Positions 1 through 25,200 of a stretch of DNA of 64,000 nucleotides are shown piece after piece. A model generated the notes under the pieces. That model searched no databases. It was not told where the DNA came from and saw only the letters and a list, made by a program, of their open reading frames with translations. Origin of the DNA: Anisus vortex (lineage: Eukaryota > Mollusca > Gastropoda > Planorbidae); NCBI GenBank assembly GCA_949126835.1, contig OX421499.1:25222990-25286989 (forward strand), in the 5' to 3' direction. Within the stretch, counting starts at the first letter, position 1. Each line of letters begins with the position of its first letter. The position numbers and the translations under genes are program-made.

Positions 1-13870
<13,870 letters not shown>

Positions 13871-14727
13871 AACAAATTATTTTTTTTAATGAGTTTTTAC
13901 AATAAACATTATCAAGCCATCTGTTATATTTAAGCTTAAATCAACTCTACTAATGAGCCTTTTTTTTAATGTATTACTTGAAATAAAAGTTTTATTTGCT
14001 TTTCTAGGGATTTGTAAACATAATAGTTACAGTGACTACAGTAATGCTACATTAAAAAGTTGAATCTGTCTCCGAAATTTAGTTTTTTAGTTTATACATA
14101 TTATTTCATTAAAATATAGCCTATTTTAAAATTATATCATTGATTGATTTTGATGTCATTTAAAGCTTTTAATGATACAGAAATAGAGGTCTTATCTTAA
14201 ATAATCAGCATTTATAATATAAAAATTAAAAGTCGCTCAGATCCCTCTTCTTATTCTTCTCTCTCTTTCTTTCTCTCTCTCTGTCATAATTCAAAATTGT
14301 TCTCATTTCGTCATTTTGACTTTTGATGGACCGAACCGAAGGGGCGTACGGGAAGGGTGAGGGTCTCGGCTGAATGCGTACGTAGGCCTACGCACAAATG
14401 ACAAATGTTATAGACTTATAGATAAAAACATATAGACTAGACTAATATTAACCTACATAAAATTTAAAAGAAAAAACACCCGCTTATGTAGAAACTGTTG
14501 TACCCAGACATATCAGATTTACATTGATTATGCACGTTTTTGTTGGTTAGGACCTATTATAGTTATTTGGGACTTCTCGACAATTTTTTTTTGGGCCAAA
14601 TTATCGATGAAGACCCGAGATTGTACTGTCTAAGATATTTTGAACTATTTTGCTTTTATAAAAACACACTATGTTACGTAGGCCTAGGTACAATAATAAT
14701 ATAGTATTATAATTATATACGCTTAGG

Positions 14728-14860
14728 GGACGTCCATTAATTACGTCAACAAAATAGGGGGGGGGGAGGGGGTCTGAAAAAGTTTGACAATTGTTGACAT
14801 GGGGGAGGGGGGGGTCAAGAAAAGTTGACGTCAACAATGTTACTTTTAATGAAGTAAATA
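14728..14860. repeat. G-rich interspersed repeat (GGGGACGTCCA type)
   Basis: Begins GGGGACGTCCATTAATTACG, followed by G-runs and ending near GTTGACGTCAACAATGTTAC. The segment at 48088-48195 has the same plan: GGGGCTGTCCAAAAATGATG, G-runs, then CAATGTAACATCAC. No target duplication was found. Confidence 0.4.
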
Positions 14861-15094
14861 ATGATACAAAATTTAGTAGGCTACTAAATTCTACATTTGT
14901 CATGTTAAACTTACATTGATAACATTAACAACATAGTTTTACGTTAATACAAATATATCAATTATGGAAACTACATTTGATATGTCCTTTTTGTGTCCAT
15001 CGTGCTAGTTTGTAGATCTATGTATGGGTGGAAACTAATGCAATTGTTAGCAAGGCAAAGTGACCGACCAAAATTGTAGAAAACCTCACTAGCG

Positions 15095-15583
15095 TAGGGT
15101 TGCCAGACACATGGGTGTCAAAAGGACGACACCGAAAGACAAAAAGGAGGACATTGTGTTTCAATTGTATAGTTTCGCATTTAGCCCGCAATCAGTATAA
15201 TTTTATTACAAGAGCTGCCACTAAGTTTAAATGTGTAGGCCTACTGGTAAACTGTGCAAGAAACAGTTTTGTTAAAAATAACATATAAATTCAATGTAGG
15301 CTGAAATGCAGCTTGCATTTAGTTGGGCAACTTTGAAGCTCATGCACGAGTCTTCTTAAAAAAAACGGTTAATTCTTTTCTTGTGCAAATGATCACCTGT
15401 TTATTAATTATATTCTTAACATGTTAATACTAATTTTAAAATTTATTTGTCCTTATGCCTACAAAACATAAAATATTACAAAAGCTGGACATTTTAAAGG
15501 TATTGTGCTTTGCCTGCCGGACGGAGGACAAGAGTCTAAATAGGAGGACATGTCCTCCATTTGCCGGACGTCTGGCAACCCTA
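15095..15583. mobile_element. hAT-like MITE, 489 bp
   Basis: A 14-base perfect inverted repeat marks both ends: TAGGGTTGCCAGAC at 15095-15108 and GTCTGGCAACCCTA at 15570-15583. The flanking 8-mers CACTAGCG and GTCTAGCG agree at six of eight positions, fitting an aged 8-bp hAT duplication. Internal GGAGGACA and TGTCCTCC words form subterminal inverted repeats. No coding capacity. Confidence 0.7.
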
Positions 15584-16099
15584 GTCTAGCGAGACATGGA
15601 GGCTGGAATAACAAAGGCTCTGTACATCTAAATTAGGCTAGGCGCCAGAGTAAGCGATGGCTGGGATTGACAATAGAACTAAAAACAATAATAGGCCCTC
15701 GCCGAGACTATAATTAATGTTTGCAAAGCATTGAATGAAGTGAATTTTGTGAATCCAACATGGTTATTTTAAAATTATTTCCTTCAGAAAAATAATTCTT
15801 GGCCCACCCTATGAAGAACGAAATACTTGGCCTACCTTATTTCCTTTTAACATCCCTAATTCTGATATATAGGCTAAACTAATAGGTGAAACATTATAAT
15901 TAGGTCGATTAGGCTACATATTTAATTTGGTAATTTTTACGTTTTCATTTCTAATTTTCTGTAAAAATTTAATGAGATAAAAATATATTAGTATCAGTGG
16001 CAAATAAAGCAAGGTAGGGGGACAGGGAAGGCAACTACCGTGTGTATATAATGTGTCTGTGTGGACAATAATGTAAGAAGGAATAGTGAACATATGGCT

Positions 16100-16660
16100 A
16101 AAATTAGGTATGTTAAAACCGGGTTTTCTTCAAAACCGGTTTTCGGTTCTATAAAACCGGTTTAAAACCGGATTTCGGTTTCTCTCCCCCCGCCTTCCCG
16201 AACAATGTTACAAGTTACAGGCCGGAATATCCAAATGTGCGTAGTTTGAATTTAATTAGTGTTTGCACAGCATTCAAGAGGTTGATTTCTATGAATACAA
16301 TATTATTTTGTACACTTTACCATAAAATTCTTTAGAATAAAAAAAATCTGGGCTAATTGATTAAAACTGATAATAACTTTCAATAGTGATAATCAAATTT
16401 GCAATTACCGTTGACCATGACCATGATATTAAAAAGCACATGAAGAGGATGACGATGTTAATCCAGGATGCTTAGTACGCAGATGCGTACGCAATCCAGT
16501 GGTACTACCACCGCTCCTGCATATCTGAATTATCTGTTGGGAACATAGTTTTTTCAACATTTTCTGACACAAAGGATTGTAACTATAACTTAACATTTGG
16601 TTTGATGTTGTTTTTATCGCAAGCCATAGTTGGTATTTGGAAAAAAAGAAACACAATAGC
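16100..16660 (-). mobile_element. hAT transposon remnant with BED-type zinc finger
   Basis: The minus-strand segment 16429-16560 encodes GGSTTGLRTHLRTKHPG, the C-terminal half of a BED zinc finger as found at the N-terminus of hAT transposases (pattern GST..LR.HL...HP). The preceding Cys pair is only partly recognisable. 16115-16180 has repeated AAAACCGGTTTT / CGGTTT words of the kind found subterminally in hAT elements. The frame stops soon after the finger, so it is a fragment. Confidence 0.5.
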
Positions 16661-16738
16661 TAAGACTAAATAGTGGCATTACAACAATTGTTTTGTGTGA
16701 ATCCAACATTAAGCCTATTTGTTAAAAATATTTCCGTC

Positions 16739-16740
<2 letters not shown>

Positions 16741-16770
<30 letters not shown>
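16741..16770. repeat. Poly-C / poly-A low-complexity run
   Basis: About 20 C followed by about 11 A, directly before the LINE fragment. Assembly length here is unreliable. Confidence 0.9.
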
Positions 16771-16789
16771 AGGCTGAGATAAGAAAAAG

Positions 16790-17098
16790 AATACAACAGG
16801 AAGTTGGAAAGTATGAAGACCTGCCCTGGTCACAGCCAAGAAAAGAAAACTGGAATGGTATGGTCACGTCACCAGAACCAACGGGCTTGCAAAGACCATC
16901 CTGCAGGGTACCACCAGAGGAGGCAGAAAGAGAGGAAGACCAAAGAAACGTCGGGAAGATAATATCAGGGAATGGACAGGTACAAAACTGTGCGAGGCAA
17001 TGAGAACGGCTGGGAGACAGAAGGAATGGAGGCAGCTGGTTTACATGTCATCTGTGGCGCCCCAACGGCCTAACAGACTACGGGATATGTAGGATGTA
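16790..17098 (+). mobile_element. LINE 3' end (C-terminal reverse-transcriptase ORF fragment)
   Basis: A plus-strand frame reads KRKLEWYGHVTRTNGLAKTI, then a GRKRGRPKKRR cluster and a terminal stop near 17089, followed by a TAGG microsatellite-like tail. The K-L-x-W-x-GHV-x-R and RGRPKxRW patterns are typical of the C-terminus of non-LTR retrotransposon polyproteins. It is 5'-truncated. Confidence 0.7.
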
Positions 17099-17195
17099 GG
17101 TAGGTAGGATACACCCAAAACCTGCCAATAATGTATGGTTATAATATAATGTATATGGCGTTTACCATGTTTGATCAATGTACCTATTCTTCTTC

Positions 17196-17600
17196 TTCTT
17201 TATGTGCCAGGTCTGGAACAGACATCGGCGGTCATGACTCTCCATTCTTTCATGTTGTTAGCTTTTTGCAGAAAGTTATTATTACTTATGTTGTTGTTCG
17301 TGGCCCATTCGTTCAGGCTTTCTACATATGTTAGCCTTTGTCTTCCTCTGTCTCTCTTACCAGATATTTTCCCACACAAAGCCAGTCTTTCTATACCATT
17401 TTTCCTATAGATGTGTCCTAGAAATTTCATCTGTCTATTCCTAATGGTGTTAATGAGTTCTCTTGAGGTACATGCTGTTTTCAACACCTCTGCATTAGAT
17501 TTCTTTTCAGTCCATGATATTCTCATCATCCTTCTTAGAAACCACATTTCTACTGCCTCCAATCTTTTCCTTGTTTCATTATCCATTTTCATTTCATTAT
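17196..17600 (-). mobile_element. LINE fragment (C-terminal RT ORF)
   Basis: The minus-strand frame begins KMDNETRKRLEAVEMWFLRR and continues with MRISWTEKKSNAEVL, RNRQMKFLGHIYRK and GKRDRGRQR. This is the conserved RT C-terminal region of a different LINE family from the neighbouring copies. Open for about 130 codons but 5'-truncated. Confidence 0.75.
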
Positions 17601-17615
17601 TATATTATTTCATTA

Positions 17616-18070
17616 TTATGTACCTATTATCTTATTCATTACATTAGCTCCTTCTATAAAGAAAATTATTGAAATTATTGCGTCCTTCGCACGTCCATGG
17701 TTTGAGTCTAGTCCTGCATTTCTATTGGTGTTTAAAATGATGTTACTGGTTTTCCTGGTTTGTTCAGACAACACATTCCATGCCCGGATGTCACTCGAGA
17801 TGAAAAAGTACTTGTGTGCGTTTGTTATCGTATAAGTTTGCATAAGGGAAAGTGTCTTTGTCCTTATGTTTATTTGAGCATCGTAACAGATTGTTTTTGT
17901 GTTATATTTTTTAATTAGAGTTTAATGCCTTATGTATTATTACTACTTTAAAAATTACTCGTTGTCCTTCTGTCCTCTAGTGTTTCTAGTTTTAGTGATT
18001 TAACTATTGGTGTTACTCTTGTCAGTTGTAAATATTCACCAGTAATGTATGTTGTGCAGTCAAATGTAAG
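17616..18070 (-). mobile_element. LINE 3' end, same family as 46.1 kb
   Basis: On the minus strand, 17940-18070 reads QLTRVTPIVKSLKLETLEDR and 17616-17843 reads AWNVLSEQTRKTSN. Both match in order the copy at 46107-46745, including the 3' tail words AGACTCGAACCA / ACTAGACTCAAACC and the ATTATT-rich end. Frameshifted and incomplete. Confidence 0.7.
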
Positions 18071-18805
18071 GTTAGATCTGCAGTTGACACATAATTTTTT
18101 TGGTAAAGACTCTTCCTAAAATACATTTTGTTAAATGACAAAAAATGTGTCTTAAATTTTCAATACATTTGTCTAAAATTTTGATACCTTCAACAGAAAA
18201 TCATTAAAGTGTAAAAGGATCGACTAACTAGCTTTGACTGCTGTACTAGTATGCAGCAACATAGAGTATTTAGGTCTTGGCTACTAAACTAACGGGGGGG
18301 AACTGTAAGCCTGTAAGGCTCATAGGTCTATAGGCCTATTTGTGTCTCTTGGGGAAAAAAAAAGAGATCCTAAATGTTTTCGAAAATAATTAGGCCCTTA
18401 ATTACAACTAGAGGCATCTTTGCATATTTAACAAAATGTTCAAGTATACATACAAATAAAAACATAATTCAGGGCCCCCAGCGTCAATTGATATTGTAGG
18501 AGGTTTTGGGGCATCTCCTGTTAGCTTAATAGCAACAATTACAAAATACTTGCGCAATTGCCAATTTAATTTTAAATTTTAATATTCATGGGCCCCCTAA
18601 ACTCTTATGGGCCCCGGTACGACGTACCGGCTGTAGGCCTACCCCCCTCTCATGGGGCCTGTCTAGGATAAGAACTGTTAATAAGCGTTATTACGAGAAC
18701 AATCGCGGGATTATATATTCACCCAAAAAGTTAAAGCCTAAAACTAAAACTAAGAGGTAAATTGAGATATTTACAGATTAATGATCATGACAGAATATGC
18801 ACACA

Positions 18806-19275
18806 TTAAACAAGGAGGACTAGGCTACTTAGTTCTCTCCCGTTTCTTTCGCAATAGGATGGCGGCCGAGGAAATCTGATAGGAATGTCCTGGTATATGT
18901 ACTGGGTCAAAGTCAGAGACTGTCGCATTAGTCGACGGTTAAGACTTTGCCTGAAGCCATTAATGAGAGGGGTCGGTAATCTGTCTGGCCATTTTGTCAG
19001 TAGCGCATTTTTCAATGTTTCATAGCTGTCCTTGTCATTAGAAGGAAGTTTGTTGTAAACCGCATAAGCTTGGCCTCTTAGAGACAGAACTAAATGCCTA
19101 ACCTATAGTTCTTTATGGACATTATAGTTTACGTCTAAATGTTCATACCTATTTAGATAGACGTCAATGGTCTCTAATGACGGGTCAAAAATGTCAGGTG
19201 TGAAAGAGTAATATATATTGGGAGGTAACTGAGTCACGTGGGTGCTCTGTTGAAGTTAGAGAGGAGGGGGAATTC
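18806..19275 (-). mobile_element. LTR-retrotransposon gag remnant
   Basis: The minus strand encodes a segment with the gag pattern of gypsy-type retrotransposons: an F-D-P-S-L-E-T-I-D-V-Y-L run, then L-S-L-R-G-Q-A-Y and a Y-x-x-L-K-N-A-L-L-x-K-W-P run. A stop codon interrupts it after HKEL and the frame ends near 18806. No LTRs or pol were recognised. Confidence 0.5.
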
Positions 19276-19714
19276 GGAGTGCACCTACTGCAATTTCAGC
19301 GAACAATGGCTCACCGTTCGTACCAATGAATAATCTCTATTGCCCTGCTCATAGATAGTATGCAAGACTTTTACTTAGCAAAAAGTCGGGATAACACACT
19401 GATCGCTTTTTTTTTGGTTTAATTAATGATATATGTAGCCTATACATAGATTTCTAGTTCAAAAACTAAAAAAAAAAACTAAAAAAAATAAAAAAATATT
19501 AAGGTTAAATTCATTATAAATAACCATGAAATGGGAGTGAGGAAAACCAAAGGTGGGCGAAGGGCATATGTGTCCCCGTAGGCCTGTTGATGCCATGAGG
19601 TAGTTTCCTTCCCTATATCCCGTTTTTTTTACTATTGGAAACATAATCTATATTATTTTCCTATTTTATTTTAACGGTATAGTGAAAAAGTGTGTTCATT
19701 TGTCGCTATGATTA

Positions 19715-19862
19715 ACTGTCCATATGTTTAAGTGTCGTGTGATTACGTGTCCGTGTGTTTATCTGTCGTGTGATTATGTGTCCGTATGTTTAAGTGTCGT
19801 TTGGTTAAGTGTCTGTGTTTAAGTGTCGCATGTTTATCTGTCGCATGTTTAAATGTCGGCAC
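19715..19862. repeat. Degenerate GTTTAAGTGTCG tandem repeat
   Basis: About ten imperfect units of 12-15 bases alternate GTGTCCGTATGTTTA, GTGTCGTGTGATTA and TGTCGCATGTTTA forms. Nothing coding. Confidence 0.75.
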
Positions 19863-20174
19863 ACGATATAGTTGGGAACAAAAAGTCTTTTGGAGCGCGC
19901 TTCTTTAAATTGAGCCTATGAATCTGCGGCACATAGGTCTATACACTGTGGACAAGTTTGAAGAACTTAAAATTATTTCTATGTGGCTATAGTGTTTTTT
20001 CTGCGCTTTCTCCATTTCAATTTAATTGTGGAGAAAAAGCGCACCAAGCAATGCTGAATTTCAATGGCATGGAATATGCGCTATTTAGGTAGGGCCTGTT
20101 CATAAGGCTATTATTATAAGTAAACTATTCCCCCGCCGCCGGACCAATTAGATCTATATACAGGGCATCTCAAC

Positions 20175-20430
20175 CAGGAGATGGCAATGGATTGCAATGG
20201 ACACGTCTGCAGAATGTCAGCTGATTCCCTGCCTAGGACAACCCTGAGATGGACCCTCCAGGGAAAAGGTCGAAAGGAAGATGGTGGAGATGGACCTGAA
20301 AGATAGAGGCCTGAAGCCAGAAACACCGCCTTCTCCCCGAGCCAGTCGGCACAGAGAAGACTGCATGGTGGACACCCTTCAGACCTGGGAACAGAAAACT
20401 AACCCAGAACCCATTATTATTAAGTTTTCT
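20175..20430 (+). mobile_element. LINE 3' coding fragment, frameshifted
   Basis: Plus-strand frames read GHVCRMSADSLPRTTLRWTL followed by GKGRKEDGGD in broken frames, resembling the RM..DSLPR..L.G.R..GRPK..W region at the C-terminus of LINE polyproteins. Short and degraded. Confidence 0.45.
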
Positions 20431-20579
20431 GCTAAATTTTGGCTTCTCTGCTTGTAGTAAAAATTGCAAACTTTATTTTAAAAAGGAAGGGAGGTAATAA
20501 CTCTTTTAAATTTTACTTTGTGTAAAGATGTTAGTTGTTTTTTTTAAAGCATTTACAGGTATCTCATGTCTTCAGAAAT

Positions 20580-21045
20580 CAGCACACTAAAGCGAGAGAA
20601 CGCTGTTCTGGGCTGACAATGCAGTTAGCACTTTATAGGCCTTATAAACACCTCAAAGAACACTTCGTTCTGCCAACTCATCGCTTCTGGTAGAGCCCCG
20701 TTTCTCTCTGACGACCGTTGGCCTTAGAGCCTTCTCAGTATCCAGTCCGAAGGTGTGGAATCGACTTCCCATTCAACTCAGGCAAACAAGCTCCATTGAT
20801 TCCTTCAAGAAGAACTTAAAAACTCATTATTTCAATATTTATCTTAGTTTACATGCGTTAGAGCCCTACTGTCTTACTTATATGTTAGGTCGGTTATTTT
20901 GTTTTAGTTGTTTGATTTGTTCTATGTTTGTAAAGTTTTGAATCTCTTGGCCTATATATTGTATCCGTGTTCTTAGTTGTTATGTTAAATGCGCTCTGAG
21001 ATTACATGTTTGTTGGCAGCGCTATACAAATGTCATTATTATTAT
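20580..21045 (+). mobile_element. L2/CR1-like LINE 3' end
   Basis: The frame at 20745-20940 reads VWNRLPIQLRQTSSIDSFKK then NLKTH, the near-universal C-terminus of CR1/L2-type LINE ORF2. The 3' end has the family's hairpin-like GCGCTCTGAGA...GCGCTATACAAAT followed by a short ATT microsatellite. Confidence 0.8.
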
Positions 21046-22234
21046 AGTTCTTTAAATTGTTTGCTGATGGATATATTTTTGTTTGTTTTTTCCTTCTTTG
21101 CTGAATTAGCAGTATATAAATTATAATCAGCCACACAGTGTAGGCCTATATTCTTTGTGCCCCCCTTCCCAGCTGGAGCATAAGGCAGCAACTAAATTAA
21201 CTAAAGATATTAACATTGGCAAAGTGACATAAAGGAAAATAGCTTGCAGGAGCAAAGCCAATGGGTTTGGGTGGGAATTGTAGGTAAATGGCTGAAATGT
21301 TGGGAAAAAAAGATATTTTAGTGTTTTTTTTTAACCTGCAGAAAATTTGGAAATTGTTGGTCATGCGAAAGTTTACCTCCCCCCCTCCCTCTGAAAAAAG
21401 GCCTGGGTCCGCTTAAATGGAAACAAGAGGAGCATAAGATTATTGCATATGCTTTAGCTTTTTTAAAAATTAATTTATCCCCATAAAAATAAATATTTTC
21501 CAAATGAAATCTATTCAAAACTGGAAATTGTTTGTGGACTTTCTTAAAATTAAATTGTACAATTTCAAAACATATAAATATAAGTGGGCAAAGAGAATTT
21601 CTAACAAAAATTAGACAAAATATTTTAAAACATTAACCAGATTGTCTTTGTAATACTTTTTTTTAATTATTCATATTAAATTAAAATACACAGCTTCAAG
21701 AAACTGATTGTACAAATTTAACAAAATACATTTCCAAGTCAGATGCAATCTCACAAAATTGCAGGGCATTGATTTAGTGTTTATCATTATCATTAATTAA
21801 ATTATGAAATATTTGTATTAGATATACTTTCTGAGCAAATTTAGCAAACATTAGCACAAATAAATTTAGAAAAAATTATCCTTCCTTAATTGATATACAC
21901 AATTTGGAAGCTTTTAAAGTCAGGGTTAGCACTTAATAACTTTTCACTATCTGAGAGCTAATATTCAACAACATTTTTTAGAATACCGGTAATTTAGTAA
22001 ATTATTTTAAGATTAATAACAATTATTGATCTGCTTAAATGTTTCAAATACCAAGAAATGAAATTTTTTCTCTCCAAATATTTTAAATTTTAATGTAAAC
22101 TTTTCAGTCATGTGACAAAAAACACAACAAACAACAAACTATTAAAATAAAATGGTTGTGTTCTCTTGAAATCATCGGTAAAAATTCCGAAATACGAAAC
22201 CACTATTAAACAAATCAACAGATGAGAACAGTGT

Positions 22235-25200
22235 TCATAAATTCTGAAGTGAGAAAAGATCTCCTGCAGAGGGCAAAGGCGCCAGACCACCTGTCACATC
22301 AGGAAGCAGTGTCAGGTCTGGAAGGTTCTGGATATGAGATAGAAGCTCTTGCCTAACACTTGTCACTTTATGAAGTTTGTCTTTGAATTCCTGCAAGCAA
22401 AAGGAAGGAAAAAGGCAGTAGTAAAATAATGTTTGGGCTCAAGACAGGTTCTTATCTTATCTTTTATCTTACATGTTACAAATGCTTGTTCTGTAAAGAA
22501 AATTATTGCATCCTACGCTTATCTCTGTGGTTTGAGTCTAGTCTTGCATTTTAAAGAAATGTTGTGAAGCAATAACTGGTTTTGAAAAAGATTATCAGCT
22601 TTGTCAGAAGGTTATCTTGTACATGTGCTGAACTAGAATTTTATTGGCTCCAAAGAAAATATAAAAAAAAAAAATTGTAACTCACACAAAATAAATCATT
22701 TAACATCTTGCAAACACTAAACAGATATTGACATTTTTATCAAATCGCGGCTGACGCTTTCAATATTGTATTACCAATAGCATTTTGGCTTTTCTGACCT
22801 GTAATGTTTGGAGTAAATGCATAGTCCTTTTTTCAGTAATTTTGGCCTATTATTAACTATTAAGGTCATAGGGCCAAGGTTACTAAATGCTAAAAAGTTT
22901 GCAAGGCATTTATTGAAATCATTTTGAAGGATATAAACAATTTCAAGTAAAATCGAGTAGCACTGCTTTGGCATATGAACTTTATGTTAAGTGATAATTG
23001 GATTATAATGTTGGATTCATACAAATAAAATCAATAAATGCCCTTCAAACACTTAGACTTGATGAGAAAACTCCCAGAGGAATTTAAGGGCAGAGAGTCC
23101 AGGGTTAAATCGGTTAGTTTGCAGTTAAAAGAATTAAAAGAATCATTAACAATAAATTACTCTTTCTATACTATATATACATCATACCTGCAAACTTATC
23201 ATTAATAATAAATTAATCTTTCTATACTAAATATTCATCATACCTGCAAACTTATCATTAATAATAAATTAATCTTTCTATACTAAATATTCATCATACC
23301 TGCAAACTTATCATTAATAATAAATTAATCTTTCTATACTAAATATTCATCATACCTGCAAACTTATCATTAATAATAAATTAATCTTTCTATACTAAAT
23401 ATTCATCATACCTGCAAACTTATCATTAATAATAAATTAATCTTTCTATACTATATATACATCATACCTGCAAACTTATCATTAATAATAAATTAATCTT
23501 TCTATACTATATATACATCATACCTGCAAACTTATCATTAACAATAAATTAATTTTTCTATACTATATATATTCATCATACCTGCAAACTTATCATTAAT
23601 AATAAATTAATCTTTCTATACTATATATACATCATACCTGCAAACTTATCATTAATAATAAATTAATCTTTCTATACTAAATATTCATCATAACTGCAAA
23701 CTTATCATTAACAATAAATTAATCTTTCTATACTATATATATTCATCATACCTGCAAACTTATCATTAACAATAAATTAATTTTTCTATACTATATATTC
23801 ATCATACCTGCAAACTTATCATTAAAAAAAATTAATCTTTCTATACTATATATTCATTATACCTGCAAACTTATCATTAAAAATAAATTAATCTTTCTAT
23901 ACTATATATTCATCATACCTGCAAACTTTTCTCTGTGTCCTTCACCTGTTGCTGTTGGGATAAAATGAAAGAGCGTAGCGTTCTGGCAACCTTTTTTCTT
24001 TCCTCCAACTCTGCAACCAAACGTCGATTGTATTCATTAAGAAGTAAAGCAGCTTCATCTACTTTTTCAGATAAACGTTCTGCAGACTCTCTGTCTAAAT
24101 GATTTAGAAAAGAGTTTAATGAGTACCATTCTATTGAGGCATGCATTAACATAAACATGTGTACTTATTAAATCACCAATATATAGGATATAAAAAAAAA
24201 ATTGGCGTATTAATATAATAGTACCATAAAAAGCTGAATATTTTTAAGGAAACAGGTTTTTTTTTTTTTTGCATGTACATTTATTCATTTTACTATCAAT
24301 AGTTTCTTTAAGATCTAGTCATTTATCAGTTGAATAAACTCAACATGCTTTAAACCGCACCACCCCAAACAAATCAAAAAATTATATTCAATGAATATTT
24401 ATATTTTGGAAATGTATATTTATTATATTGTCTATGAACACAATTAATCTGCAATATTTAAAGAATCAAAACAAAAATTTGTTATCACTTATAAATTTAT
24501 CTTTTCTTTAAAAAATGTGTCAAAATTCCATCATTTTTTATGTTTGCATTTGATTTTATCTTTATGTAGTTTCTTTCAGGAAGGATTAATATTGTAAAAA
24601 GTATTTGCAAACATAGAAAAAATTTTCCTAAATTATGCCCATTTTTATTTACCTGACCATTTACAAAAATACATACACAATCATGAACTTTGAAGTTTAT
24701 TACTATTACAAATAAAATATTCCGGGGTAACATTATTTATATTTTTCAAAGGGAAAATTTCATTGCTTACTTGGCTCAATCACAGAACATTAAAAAAGTT
24801 AATTTTGGCATGAATCTTGTTTATTATATATTTGAAATTGAGCTTACTATTACTATGGTCTATTAGCCTTACATACATGTACTCACAATGACTGGCAGTT
24901 AAATTATTTTCATGTCATAAAGCAGAGGGAACCTGCTGGATCAAATTATATGAAAACCTAACTGTTACAGTCATATCTGTAAATTTGTAGAGCACAATGG
25001 AATTCCATGTGAATAGTTATAAAAGGTGGAAATACTTCTTGTTAACACACTTTGCTCCCTTTTCTGTAAATTTGTAGAGCACAATGGAATTCCATGTGAA
25101 TAGTTCTAAAAGGTGGAAATACTTCTTGTTAACACACTTTGCTCCCTTTTCTGTAAATTTGTAGAGCACAATGGAATTCCATGTGAATAGTTATAAAAGG

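Larger units (their letters stand above)
13871..22234. other. Repeat-rich intergenic region between SPT16 and RPRD1
   Basis: No host gene was recognised. Supported contents are listed separately: a G-rich repeat (14.7 kb), an hAT-like MITE (15.1 kb), a hAT transposase BED-finger remnant (16.1-16.7 kb), LINE fragments (16.8-18.1 and 20.2-21.05 kb), a retroelement gag remnant (18.8-19.3 kb) and a degenerate GTGTC repeat (19.7 kb). 21.1-22.2 kb is AT-rich and probably includes the RPRD1 3' UTR. Confidence 0.6.

Noticed and set aside
18806..19015. Host gene on the minus strand
   Set aside because: The surrounding frame, including a stop, has the gag pattern of LTR retrotransposons.
23140..23918. 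CRISPR-like regular array
   Set aside because: The units are contiguous direct repeats without unique spacers in a eukaryotic intron; it is a minisatellite.
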